NCBI GenBank assembly: GCA_002886105.1
Contig: CP025776.1
Span: 3,596,001-3,660,000 of the forward strand
Source: Enterobacter sp. EA-1
GTDB taxonomy: Bacteria > Pseudomonadota > Gammaproteobacteria > Enterobacterales > Enterobacteriaceae
DNA: 64,000 nt
Direction: 5' to 3'
The notes below the pieces were generated by a model. The model was not told the DNA's origin and ran no database searches. It was given only the letters and a program-made list of their open reading frames with translations. The stretch's first letter is position 1, and every line of letters begins with the position of its first letter. Made by a program: the position numbers and the translations under genes. Below are positions 20,952 through 30,437 of this stretch, one piece after another.

Positions 20952-21698
20952 ATGTTCAAGCGCCTGTTAATGCTGACATTGCTGCCGCTCACCCTGCACG
21001 CAGAAGAGCTGCCCGCGCCGGTAAAAGCCATTGAAAAGCAAGGCATCACCATTATCAAATCCTTTGACGCACCCGGTGGCATGAAAGGCTATCTTGGCAA
21101 ATACCGAGGACATGGGAGTCACCATTTACCTGACGCCGGACGGCAAACACGCCATCTCCGGCTATATGTATGACGAGGCAGGCAGCAACCTGAGCGAAAA
21201 ACTGATCGCCAAAGAGATCTACGCACCTGCCGGGCGCGCGCTGTGGCAACAGATGGAAAAAGCCGACTGGATCCTCGGACGGTAAAAAGAGGCGCCGCGG
21301 GTGGTGTATGTGTTCGCCGATCCTTACTGCCCCTATTGCAAGCAGTTCTGGCAGCAGGCACGCCCGTGGGTAGAGTCCGGCAAAGTGCAGATCCGTACCT
21401 TGCTGGTCGGCGTGATCAAACCGGAAAGCCCGGCGGCGGCGGCCGCCATTCTGAGCGCGAAAGATCCGGCGAAAAGCTGGCACGACTATGAGCAATCCAA
21501 CGGCAAAATGGCGCTGACCTTGCCCAAATCCGTCCCGCCGGAAATGATGAAAAACTGAACAGCAATCAGAAAATCATGGACGATCTCGGCGCAAACGCCA
21601 CGCCTGCGATCTACTACATGAATGAAGATAACGTCCTGCAACAGGAAGTCGGCCTGCCGGATGCTGAAAAACTGAAAACCATCATGGGCGAGAAATAA
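20952..21698 (+). CDS. dsbG: Thiol:disulfide isomerase DsbG
   Basis: A periplasmic dimeric oxidoreductase that guards single cysteines from over-oxidation. [17 protein letters not shown] is the signal peptide, followed by the dimerisation domain. The thioredoxin-fold active site is [10 protein letters not shown] (about 21321-21350). It ends [14 protein letters not shown]. Breaks lie near 21105 (a CCGAGG insertion, probably a CCWGG site), near 21280 and near 21555. It is divergent from ahpC. Confidence 0.92.
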
Positions 21699-21728
21699 CG
21701 GCGACGCAGAGCGCGCCGCCGAAGAGGG

Positions 21729-22890
21729 TTACAGTTTACACAGGCGCTCTGCCGCTGCCAGCAGCGTCGATTCCTGTTTCGCAAAGCACAGACGAATAAG
21801 CTTGTGCGGGAAGGGATCGGCGCAGAACACCGACAGCGGGATCGCCGCCACACCCACCTCTTTCGTCAGCCACTGGCAAAAGCTCACGTCGTCAAGATCG
21901 GAGATAGCGCTGTAATCCGCCAGCAGGAAATAGGTGCCTTCACAGGGCAAAATCTCCAGCTTGCTGTTGCTGAGCGCATTGACCAGTACATCGCGACGGG
22001 CGCGGTAAAAGGCCGGTAATTCACGATAATGCTCAGGCGCAGCACGCAGCATATCCGCCAGCGCCAGCTGCGCCGGCGTATTGACAGAAAACGTCAGGTA
22101 TTGATGCACCTTGCGCAGCTCCGCGCTGATGGCGGCTGGTGCCACGCAGTAACCCACTTTCCAGCCGGTCATATGATAAGTCTTACCGAATGACGACACC
22201 GCCACCGCCTGCTCACGCAGTTGCGGGTGCGCCAGCACGCTGGCATGGCCCTCTTCGGCAAAGCAGATGTGTTCGTAGACTTCATCGCTGATGACATAAA
22301 TTTCACGATCGGCAATCGCCTGCCACAGCGCGGCGAAATCCGGATTGCGCCACACCGTGGCCGACGGGTTGTGTGGTGTGTTGAGGATCACCAGCCGCGT
22401 ACTATCGCTCCAGTAGCGTGGCAAATTCCTGCCAGTCGACGCGAAACTGCGGCGGCTGCAATGCAATGCGCTTCAGCACACCGCCGGAAAGTTCCACTGC
22501 GGGCGCATAGCTGTCGTAACTGGGATCAAAACAGATAACTTCATCACCCTGACGCACCAGTGCCGTAATGGCCGCATACAATGCTTCCGTCGCCCCGGCA
22601 GTCACCGTGATGTCGCTATTCACATCCGGTTTATAGCCGTACAGCGCTTCGGTTTTATCGGCAATGGCTTCGCGCAACGCCTGCACGCCTGTCATCGGCG
22701 CGTACTGATTCGCCCCCTGCGCCACGTGGTGCGCCAGCCGCTCCTGCAAATAGCGCGGGCCGTCGAAATCCGGGAAGCCCTGCGACAGATTGATCGCCTG
22801 ATGCTGCTGCGCCAGCGCGCTCATTTGCGTGAAGATGGTGGTGCCAAGTGCGGGAAGTTTACTCTCAGGAATCAGTGGGTTATTGCTCAT
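21729..22890 (-). CDS. ybdL: Methionine aminotransferase YbdL/MtnE
   Basis: A PLP-dependent class I aminotransferase acting on 2-keto-4-methylthiobutyrate and methionine, the last step of methionine salvage. The start is MSNNPLIPESKLPALGTTIF. The PLP lysine lies in SSFGKTYHMTGWKVGY, with the motif NTPHNPSATVW. It ends LLAAAERLCKL. One frameshift lies near 22404-22412, in LLERDSTRLVILN. It is divergent from mtnBCD with a MetJ box between, so the four genes form one salvage unit. Confidence 0.93.
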
Positions 22891-22957
22891 CGTTGCGTGC
22901 CTGCTTGTAATACTCATGTTGCTGCCACTATAACACGATGTTAGTATTTGGCAATCA

Positions 22958-22973
22958 AGACGCTTAGACGTCT
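22958..22973. promoter_or_regulatory. MetJ operator (tandem met boxes)
   Basis: AGACGCTT (22958-22965) and AGACGTCT (22966-22973) are two adjacent 8-base met boxes. The second is a perfect match to the MetJ consensus and the first matches 6 of 8. They sit between divergent ybdL and mtnB and would repress both when S-adenosylmethionine is plentiful. Confidence 0.75.
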
Positions 22974-23006
22974 ATACGATAACAATATTCCTTATAAGGA
23001 AGGGTT

Positions 23007-23621
23007 ATGACAGACAACCTGCAACTCCATGAACTCGTTTCCCGCGTGCCACTGGCTGGGTGCGAAAGGCTGGGCGCCAGCCACCGGCGGCAATATGTCG
23101 GTGCGCCAAGACGCCGACTGGTGCTGGCTGAGCGAATCCGGTAAAGACAAAGGCAGCCTGACCACCGCAGACTTTTGCAGGTTTCCATTGCCGACAATCA
23201 TGCGCCTTCCGGCCGTAAACCCTCGGCGGAAACCGGGTTGCATACCCTGATTTATCGCCTCTACCCGCAAGCCAACGCGGTGCTGCATGTGCATACCGTC
23301 AACGCGACGGTGCTCTCCCGCGTGGAGAGATCCACCGCACTGCAACTCAATGGTTACGAGATGCAAAAATCCCTGCGCGGGCAGACCAGCCATCTGGACA
23401 CCGTGCCAGTGGCGATTTTCGATAACGATCAGGATATCGACGCGCTGGCAAAACGCATTGAAGACACAGCACAAACCCACCCGCTACAGTATGGTTTTCT
23501 GCTGCGCGGTCACGGGCTAACCTGCTGGGGGCGCGATGTCGCCGAAGCCCGCCGCCATCTGGAAGGGCTGGAATTTTTATTTGAATGCGAACTGCAGCGC
23601 CGCCTGCTGGAGAGACTATGA
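23007..23621 (+). CDS. mtnB: Methylthioribulose-1-phosphate dehydratase
   Basis: A class II aldolase-family metalloenzyme that dehydrates methylthioribulose 1-phosphate. [11 protein letters not shown] starts at 23007 after the Shine-Dalgarno sequence [32 protein letters not shown] and the zinc ligands in [14 protein letters not shown] are present. The end is [11 protein letters not shown]. Breaks occur near 23033 and near 23180. The stop overlaps the mtnC start (ATGA at 23618-23621). Confidence 0.93.
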
Positions 23622-24305
23622 TCCGCGCTATAGTTACCGATATTGAAGGCACCACCAGTGATATCCGCTTTGTGCATAACGTGTTGTTTCCTTACGCCCG
23701 CGAGCGTCTGGCCGCATTTGTCACCGCAGAGCAGTATAAAGAGCCGGTCAGCACCATCCTGAACAATCTGCGCGAAGAAGTGGCGCAACCGGATGCCAGC
23801 GCAGCCGAACTGATCAATGTGTTGTTTGCTTTTATGGATGAAGACCGCAAGTCGACGGCGCTCAAAGCGTTGCAAGGGATCATCTGGCGCGACGGCTACG
23901 TCAACGGCGATTTTACCGGCCACCTTTACCCGGACGTGCTGCCGCAGCTTGAAAATGGAAGGCGCAGGGCATTGATCTGTATGTATATTCCTCTGGCTCC
24001 GTTGCTGCGCAAAACTGTTATTTGGCTACAGCGACGAAGGTGATATTACTCATCTGTTCAGCGGTTACTTCGATACGCTGGTGGGTGCGAAGCGGGAGGT
24101 GCAATCCTACCGTAATATCGCCACGCAGCTTGGGCTGCCGCCCTCGTCCATTCTGTTCCTGTCGGATATTCACCGAGGGCTGGACGCCGCCGAAGAGGCC
24201 GGTTTTCGCACCACACAACTGATTCGCGGTGATGATGACGCAGCCAGCCATCATCATCAGGTTCCCTCTTTCAGCAACATTAAGCCGGAGCAGATACCTT
24301 CATGA
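23618..24305 (+). CDS. mtnC: Enolase-phosphatase E1 (acireductone synthase)
   Basis: A HAD-superfamily bifunctional enzyme that enolises and dephosphorylates 2,3-diketo-5-methylthiopentyl-1-phosphate. It begins [20 protein letters not shown]; the usual DxD-type HAD motif is DIEGTT. Later parts include [16 protein letters not shown] and [20 protein letters not shown]. Breaks lie near 23960, 24025 and 24174 (a CCAGG site read as CCGAGG). It overlaps mtnB and mtnD by 4 bases each. Confidence 0.93.
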
Positions 24306-24834
24306 GCGCACTGACGATTTACACCGATACCGATGCCAGCACGCCGGTGTGGCACAGCACAGAAGCGAGCGAAATCCAGCAGCAGCTGAACGCCAAAGGC
24401 GTGCGTTTTGAGCGCTGGCAGGCAGACCGGGCACGGATCCCCACGCCGGAGACGGTGATCACCGCTTACCAGCACGCTATCGACACACTGGTGGCGGAAA
24501 AGGCTACCAGAGCTGGGATGTGATCAGCCTGCGCGCCGATAACCCGCAAAAGAGGCGCTGCGCGCGAAGTTCCTTAACGAACACACCCACGGCGAAGACG
24601 AAGTGCGCTTCTTCGTGGAAGGCGCAGGCTTGTTCTGCCTGCATATCGGCCACGAGGTTTACCCGGTGCTGTGCGAGAAAAACGATCTTATCTCCGTGCC
24701 CGCAGGCACCCCGCACTGGTTTGATATGGGCTCAGAGCCAAACTTCACTGCTATCCGGATTTTTGATAATCCCGAAGGATGGATAGCGCAGTTTACCGGT
24801 GATGCGATAGCGGACCAGTATCCGCGCGGCGTAA
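24302..24834 (+). CDS. mtnD: Acireductone dioxygenase
   Basis: A cupin metalloenzyme that oxidises acireductone; Fe-bound it yields the methionine precursor and formate. [20 protein letters not shown] begins the protein. The metal ligands are in [16 protein letters not shown] (two His and one Glu) and the third His in [13 protein letters not shown]. Breaks are near 24503, 24550 and 24826. The last break hides the usual short C terminus; the likely stop is TAA at 24832-24834. A terminator follows at once. Confidence 0.93.
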
Positions 24835-24838
24835 CGAT

Positions 24839-24863
24839 AAGGCTCCTTGTGGAGCCTTTTTTT
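24839..24863 (+). terminator. Rho-independent terminator after mtnD
   Basis: AAGGCTCC (24839-24846), loop TTGT, then GGAGCCTT and a T-run. It ends the mtnBCD operon. Confidence 0.88.
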
Positions 24864-24952
24864 ATAGTGTTGGAAGCTTCAGCTTTAAATCCATGACATC
24901 TGAGGTTAATATTTTACTATTCTGGATCTTATCCACTAACAGGAAATATTTG

Positions 24953-26087
24953 ATGGCGAGAGCATTTCAAATGTTAGAGAAAATACAAGGCCTTATTGAT
25001 TCCGGTCGTGAAGGCCTCGGGTTGGGATTTTAAACAACAGTTTCATGACAACAATGCATCTCTTGTTCACGATATTTTATGTTTAGCCAACTCTGAATAT
25101 GATGATGATCGGTACATAATATTTGGAGTTAATGATGAATTTAAAGTGGTAGGCCTTCCTAATGACAAGGCAATCAGGAAACAATCTGAAATAGTCGATT
25201 TATTACGCAACATACATTTTGCCGAAAATAACATCCCACGAATTCAATTAGAATACTTTGATCTTGAAGGTAAAAGGTTGCAGTACTTCGTATTGATAAA
25301 ACCCGTTACCGGCCATATTATCTTTCACGTGATTATACTGTTGCCAAAAGGTTGTTCGTGCAGGTGTAATTTACTCAAGAACAGAAGATAGTAATACGCC
25401 ATTAGATAGATGCTCTTCCCCCGAGGCAATACAAAAATGTGGCAAGAGCGTTTTGGTCTTGATTTAAGCCCTCTGGACCGGTTTGTCCATATTCTATCAG
25501 ATGCAGATAAATGGAGTTCTGATGGTATCAGTAAGGCATTTTATTACCCTGACCCTATTTTTTCACTGGAAATTGAAAATGAAAATGAAGACTCATCTGG
25601 TCACTACTGGTGGCAAAATACCGAATATGAAAAAACATCCAAATTAAAATACAACCTTAAATATCACAATCAAATACTTAAGTCGATAACTGTTTATTAT
25701 TACTACAATGAGTCACTCTTTTCCCAATACCTGAGTCCGACACCTGGCGTATCCTGATAATTTTAATGGACCTAAATCTGATTTTTTATGCAGACATATT
25801 CTTTTCCGTAAAAACACATTAAAATATAGTTTATTAACGTATTTATACAGAACTCACGATAAAGAACCTAAATTACCACTAACATCTCCGGTAAAAGGAC
25901 CAATAATTAGACTCCCTTTTCTATTACTCAGTAACGATAAAGAAATTAACGACATCAAAGAAATAGCACTTCGTAATTTCGAACAATTCACTGCCACAGT
26001 AAAACAAGATTTACATAATGAAAAACGAGAATGCAGGTAGAGAAAGAATTTTCATGGTGGATATTTGAACAAAATAATGACATGTAA
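24953..26087 (+). CDS. AlbA_2 (Schlafen-type) putative DNA-binding domain protein
   Basis: The first 130 or so residues resemble the AlbA_2 domain, a putative nucleic-acid or ATP-binding module found in accessory regulators and phage-defence proteins. The resemblance rests on GLIDSGREGLGLDFKQQFHD, then ILCLANSEYDDDRYIIFGVND and the final part of the domain near YLSRDYTVAK. The rest is not recognised. Frames break near 25016 (a CCTGG site read as CCTCGG), 25310, 25350, 25410, 25745 and 26030. The stop is TAG at 26038 or, after one indel, TAA at 26085-26087. Base composition is much more AT-rich than the neighbours, suggesting transfer. Confidence 0.65.
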
Positions 26088-26104
26088 AATATCACTTTAT
26101 CTTG

Positions 26105-26293
26105 ATGCCTCGCCGATCCAACTCCCTGTGCAGCAAAACGCTTGTCTCGTTTGCCGACAACAATATGCTGGAATTCTCACCGGAAACCTTTTGTCATTTA
26201 GGGCACGGATTACGTGCCACCGCCACCCTTCTCCCGGCGCTGATGGAACTTCATCAAAAGCTGAACGAAAAATTGTCGTGGGCGGTTATGTGA
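26105..26293 (+). CDS. Small hypothetical protein
   Basis: A 62-residue open frame starting MPRRSNSLCSKTLVSFADNN and ending KLNEKLSWAVM. I do not recognise it. It follows the AlbA_2 gene by about 20 bases and may be an accessory part of it or a remnant. The C-terminal half is predicted to be helical (TATLLPALMELHQKLNEKL). Given the indel rate around it, the start is uncertain. Confidence 0.3.
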   Translation: MPRRSNSLCSKTLVSFADNNMLEFSPETFCHLGHGLRATATLLPALMELHQKLNEKLSWAVM

Positions 26294-26419
26294 GTTAATC
26301 CGATTTGGCTTCGCAAGTCATGATCTTATCGCTTTTGGGAGCCAGCCCGGCTTTTCATTCGACATGTCTTGCCACAGTCACCCGGTTTGGAGTTGCAATT
26401 CGCTCTGTCCGATCTTACA

Positions 26420-26448
26420 TTTACGTACGGATTTTATCCGTACGTAAA
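26420..26448. promoter_or_regulatory. Perfect 13-bp palindrome upstream of tacAT, probable operator
   Basis: TTTACGTACGGAT (26420-26432) and its exact reverse complement ATCCGTACGTAAA (26436-26448) are separated by TTT. It lies 55 bases before the antitoxin start. DUF1778 antitoxins carry ribbon-helix-helix domains and bind palindromes to repress their own operon, so this is the likely autoregulation site. Confidence 0.65.
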
Positions 26449-26503
26449 TTAACGAAGATTATGGGTAGTTCTGTATTGATTCAGACTGCCGGAGAGTACC
26501 GCA

Positions 26504-26770
26504 ATGCCCGCACTGAAAAACAGCGCATCGATCTGCGATTGACAGATGAGGATAAAAAATGATCGAAGAAGCTGCTGCAATGACCAACCAGACAGTCACT
26601 CAGTTTCTGGTTAGTAGTGCTGCTGAACGCAGCAGAAGTCATTGAACAGCATCGCCGCCTGATTCTGGATGAGGAGTCCACGGAATCGGGTTATGGATGC
26701 CATTGAGAATCCGCCCGAACCTAATGACAAGCTGAAACGCGCTGCAAAACGTCTACAAAACATGGAGTGA
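26504..26770 (+). CDS. tacA: TacA-type antitoxin (DUF1778, ribbon-helix-helix)
   Basis: The antitoxin of a type II pair that neutralises the GNAT toxin and represses the operon. From ATG at 26504 it reads MPALK, and after an A-tract error near 26517 continues QRIDLRLTDEDKKMIEEAAA, the RHH domain. The C-terminal toxin-binding part is MDAIENPPEPNDKLKRAAKR and ends LQNME. Further breaks lie near 26560, 26610 and 26685. It ends 3 bases before the toxin start, typical of such operons. Confidence 0.8.
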
Positions 26771-26773
26771 ACC

Positions 26774-27299
26774 GTGGACAACCTGACTATTGAGATGTTC
26801 TCAGGAGAGACAAACTATGAATTAGAGGGTTTTGACTGTGGAGAAGACTCTCTCAACGTATTTTTAACCAGTCATCTCAAACGCCAGCATGATGGGAAAA
26901 TATTACGTGCCTACATTCTCAGAACAAAAACTCCGGAGAGAAAGATCTTTAGGCTATTACACGCTGTCTGGCGGAAGTTTTGAAAAGAACTGCTTCCGAC
27001 GAAATCACAACAAAAAAAGTACCCTACCGCAACGTCCCATGCATTATTTTGGGGAGGCTTGCTATTGATCACTCCCTCCATGGTAACGGTTGGGGGGGAA
27101 GCACTGGTGGTACATGCCATGAAAGTGGTTTACCGCGAGGCTTCCGGTGCCGTTGGAATCCATGGACTCTTTGTCGATGCACTGAATGACAATGCCGGGG
27201 ATGTTTTACGAGAAACTGGGTTTCATTTCATTATCCGGCAAAACTCCACATCGTTCACTATTCTTTCCAATAAAATCAATCGAACAATTATTTGAATGA
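26774..27299 (+). CDS. tacT: TacT-type GNAT toxin
   Basis: An acetyltransferase toxin that in TacT, AtaT and KacT acetylates the amino acid on charged tRNAs and stops translation. GTG at 26774 gives MDNLTIEMFSGETNYELEGFDCGEDSLN, the typical start. The acetyl-CoA region is CIILGRLAIDHSLHGNGWGEALVVHAM. Later segments include GIHGLFVDALNDNAGDVLRETGF and the end IEQLFE. Breaks lie near 26950, 27010, 27090 and 27265. Family assignment rests on both genes of the pair. Confidence 0.8.
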
Positions 27300-27443
27300 A
27301 TGTCTCCTTTTAACCGCTCAAACAAGAGCATTAGAAGCAACACGACCATTCCTCCTCTGTTCAAAATCCCTGAGCAACATCACCATTACCATGCTAAACC
27401 CTGAGTACGCTTTTCAACTTTCAGCGCGAAACAGGAGCTCACT

Positions 27444-28035
27444 GTGCAGGACGATTTTTACTGGATCAACGCGCCGCGTGTCTGGCGCAAAACGCCGGAC
27501 GGGCTTAGCGTCGTGACCGATGGCAATACCGATTTCTGGCAAACCACCGGGTACGGGTTTGAGCGCTTCAGCGGGCACGGTTTTGTGCACGACGTAATGG
27601 GGGATTTCACCTTTCAGGTGCGGATACAGGCGCGTTTCTCTGCGTTGTACGACCGGTGCAGGTATTCTGCTGGTGGCAGACAAACAGCACTGGCTGAAAG
27701 CCGGGATCGAGTTTAACGACGGCGCGCCAGCGATAGGCAGCGTGCTGACGCACGGGCAGTCGGACTGGGCGACCGGTATTTTCCCCGGTGATGCAGGTGA
27801 CTTCTGGCTACGGCTGAGCCGCAAAGGCGACGCGCTCAGACTGCAATACTCCACCGACGGTCAGGTGTGGCCGCTATTGCGGCTCTGCCCTTTCACGCAC
27901 ACGCAGTGCGCCGTCGGCGTCATGTGCTGCACCCCCGAACGCGAAGGTCTGGAGGTGCGTTTTACCGATATCACCTTAACGCCATTGCGGGAAAAGATCT
28001 TCACGATCTCTCCTGAGCATCAGGATACGCCGTAG
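27444..28035 (+). CDS. DUF1349 domain protein
   Basis: About 195 residues from GTG 27444 (preceded by AGGAG): MQDDFYWINAPRVWRKTPDG. The DUF1349 fold is a concanavalin-like beta-sandwich. Conserved parts are VTDGNTDFWQTTGYGFERFSGH, the segment around SAGILLVADKQHWLKAGIEFNDG and QCAVGVMCCTPEREGLEVRF. One frameshift lies near 27655. The biochemical role is not known. It is convergent with the chemoreceptor gene. Confidence 0.75.
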
Positions 28036-28066
28036 CCCGCCGGATGCGCCATCAAATGGACCTGAC

Positions 28067-29975
28067 TCAGAACGTCTCCCAGTTCCTTCGCCAACCGGGG
28101 CCGCCGTCTGAGCCACTGGCTGAGCGGCAACGGTACGTGTTCTGTGTGCCTTACTTTCCCCCTCATGACCCAGTTTAAACAGGGAAATCAACCGGCTTAA
28201 CTGGCCGGATTGTTGCTCAAGCGAGCCTGCTGCGGCGGAAGACTCCTGCACCAGCGCGGCGTTTTGCTGGGTAGTGGTGTCCAGTTCGCTCATCGCTTTA
28301 CTGATCTGATCAATACCGCGACTTTGCTCGTCCGAAGCATGGGAAATTTCAGTCATAATGCCGCTCACGCCTTCCACGGAAGAGACAATCTCTTTCATGG
28401 TTTCTCCAGCTTTGTTCACCATTTCTGAGCCGGAACTGACCCTCGGCGACGGACTCCTGAATCAGCCCTTCAATCTCTTTGGCAGCCTCGGCGCTACGCT
28501 GTGCGAGGCTTCTGACTTCACCTGCCACCACGGCGAAACCACGCCCCTGCTCCCCGGCGCGAGCCGCCTACCGCCGCATTCAGGGCAAGGATATTGGTCT
28601 GGAAGGAGATACCGTTGATTACGGTGATGATGTCTTTAATTTTATTGGAGCTTTCGGTGATGTTATCCATCGTGTGCACCACGTCCGACACAGCTTGCCG
28701 CCGCTCTGCGCATTTTCGCCGCCGTCTGGGCGGAGGTTGCTGGCTTCGCGGGCGTTATCTGCGTTGCGTTTTACGGTGGAGGTCAGCTCTTCCATACTGG
28801 CGGCGGTTTCAACGACCGCCGATTGTTCCTCCGTACGGGAGGCGAGATCGGTGTTGCCAGCGGCAATCTGCGACGATGCTGATGCCACGCTGACCACCGA
28901 CTCTTTGATTTGTGAGATCAGATCGCGCAGTTTCTGGTTCATAGCCGCCATTGCCGTGCTCAGGCGACCCAGCTCATCGGTGGATTCCGCTTCAATAATG
29001 GCAGTGAGATCGCCTGGGCAATGCTTTCCGCCAGCGTCAGGTTGTAACGGATCTGCCGCGTCATCTGTCGGGTAATCAGCCATGCCGTCGCCATCCCAAC
29101 CAGCACCGCACACGGTGACCACCAGCAAAATGTAAATCACATTGCCGATCGAAGCATTGCTCTTCTCGGTCTGCATTTTCGCCCGTGCTGGTGACAGTAT
29201 TGAGCTTATCCGCAACGGCCGAAAGTGCATCCGACGCCGTCTGGGCTTTTGCCAGCGCGGCAAAATAGCCGTCTACTAAGCGATCCAGATTCTGCAACTG
29301 GTTATGCACGTCATCCACCATCACCGTATCTGCCGTCCCCTCCCCCCCTGTTTTATCAGGGCGTGGAGCGCGTTGGCATTTTGCAGCGCCTCAGAGAACT
29401 GGCTCTTATCTTCTTTGCCGCGAGTCGACAATGCCGTCGGCATCTGCCTGCAACGCCGCCAGTAACATCATGTAATTGACGTCGTTTTTTCTGCGGAGCC
29501 GCACTGCCTTTTATCGCATCGCTGTATTCCGTGAACACCGGGTGGTTCAGCGCCGCCAGAACCTGTTTGGCCTGCTGGGTCGTGGCATTTTCATCAGCCA
29601 GCAGGTTATTGCGCAACTCCACATAGCGCGGAAGCGTGGATTTCAGTTCTTCGAACAACAGTCCGGTGTCATGCTCCCAGATGAGGTTGCCGCCCTGCTC
29701 AATACCGGCCGACATTTTTCGATAGCGGCATGGTTAGCCTCCATCGTTTTTTGATCATGATTTAGCTGAAAAACAAGGCGATTTCGTCTGGCGGTATTCA
29801 GATCCTCATTAATCTGTGTCACCAGTTGTGCTTTATCCGAGTGATCGCGAATAACCGATAGCTGATAAATACTTAATACAGAAGAAAGAATGATAATGGC
29901 GAGCAAAACAGAAAAGCCGCCAAATAACTTTGCCGCTACAGAGAGGTTTTTAAACATTGTAATCTGACGTGCCAT
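28067..29975 (-). CDS. Methyl-accepting chemotaxis protein with C-terminal NWETF
   Basis: A transmembrane chemoreceptor signalling to CheA. ATG at 29975, after GAGGAG, gives [20 protein letters not shown] with the first membrane helix. A periplasmic four-helix-type sensor domain follows, then a second membrane segment ([11 protein letters not shown]), HAMP, and the signalling hairpin with [17 protein letters not shown]. At the 3' end, removing one base restores NWETF, the CheR/CheB-docking pentapeptide, before TGA at 28067-28069. About ten breaks occur, including a CCAGGG site at 28441. The ligand is unknown. Confidence 0.88.
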
Positions 29976-30111
29976 CTGCTTACTCCTCGATGCCCTGTAT
30001 GAGAATGATGACAACAAATAAATGCCGAAAACACCGGATTAGCCTGCTTAGTATTATCAGGCTAATTTCTGGTGCGGCGACATTAATGCTGTGTACTCGA
30101 TGCTATATCTA

Positions 30112-30138
30112 CTATCGGCAAGCCGCGCTTTTTAATTA
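30112..30138 (-). promoter_or_regulatory. Possible sigma-28 (FliA) promoter for the minus-strand chemoreceptor
   Basis: On the minus strand GCCGATAG (30112-30119) matches the FliA -10 GCCGATAA at 7 of 8 positions. An 11-base spacer leads to TAATTAAA (30131-30138), which is only a weak -35. It lies 137 bases upstream of the start codon. Confidence 0.4.
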
Positions 30139-30371
30139 GTCAAAAAACGCATTAAAAATAGTATTTATGTTTTTCACTATTAAATAAAACCACGATCACA
30201 TTTTATTTTATATGATATATCAAAAGGAACCCCAGTTTTTACTCAGAATATATTATATACAACCAGAACATCCCAAGGCATACGTTATTCATTGTATTAA
30301 AAGACTATTTTAATATTGCCTTTTATTATCCCAATACAGATCAAAAATATCCGCTTTTACGTAAACAGCCG

Positions 30372-30398
30372 TGAAGATTTTAGTTAGGACGCCGATAA
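30372..30398 (+). promoter_or_regulatory. Sigma-28 (FliA) promoter for the plus-strand chemoreceptor
   Basis: TGAAGATT (30372-30379), an 11-base spacer and GCCGATAA (30391-30398) match the FliA consensus TAAAGTTT-N11-GCCGATAA at 6 of 8 and 8 of 8 positions. It is 40 bases before the start at 30438, which fits a late flagellar class promoter. Confidence 0.7.
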
Positions 30399-30437
30399 AA
30401 AAAGGACTCCTCTCTATGGAATGTTTCTGAGGCCATT

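Larger units (their letters stand above)
30018..30437. other. AT-rich divergent promoter region between two chemoreceptor genes
   Basis: About 420 bases, very AT-rich, with no gene seen. It contains FliA-type promoter candidates for both chemoreceptors, given separately. Confidence 0.5.

Noticed and set aside
24840-27300. A prophage or insertion sequence in the AT-rich patch
   Set aside because: I found no transposase, integrase, phage structural gene, terminal inverted repeats or target duplication.
28034-28060. A second REP element at the end of the chemoreceptor gene
   Set aside because: GCCGGATGCG is present but the complementary half of a REP palindrome is missing, so it is not called.
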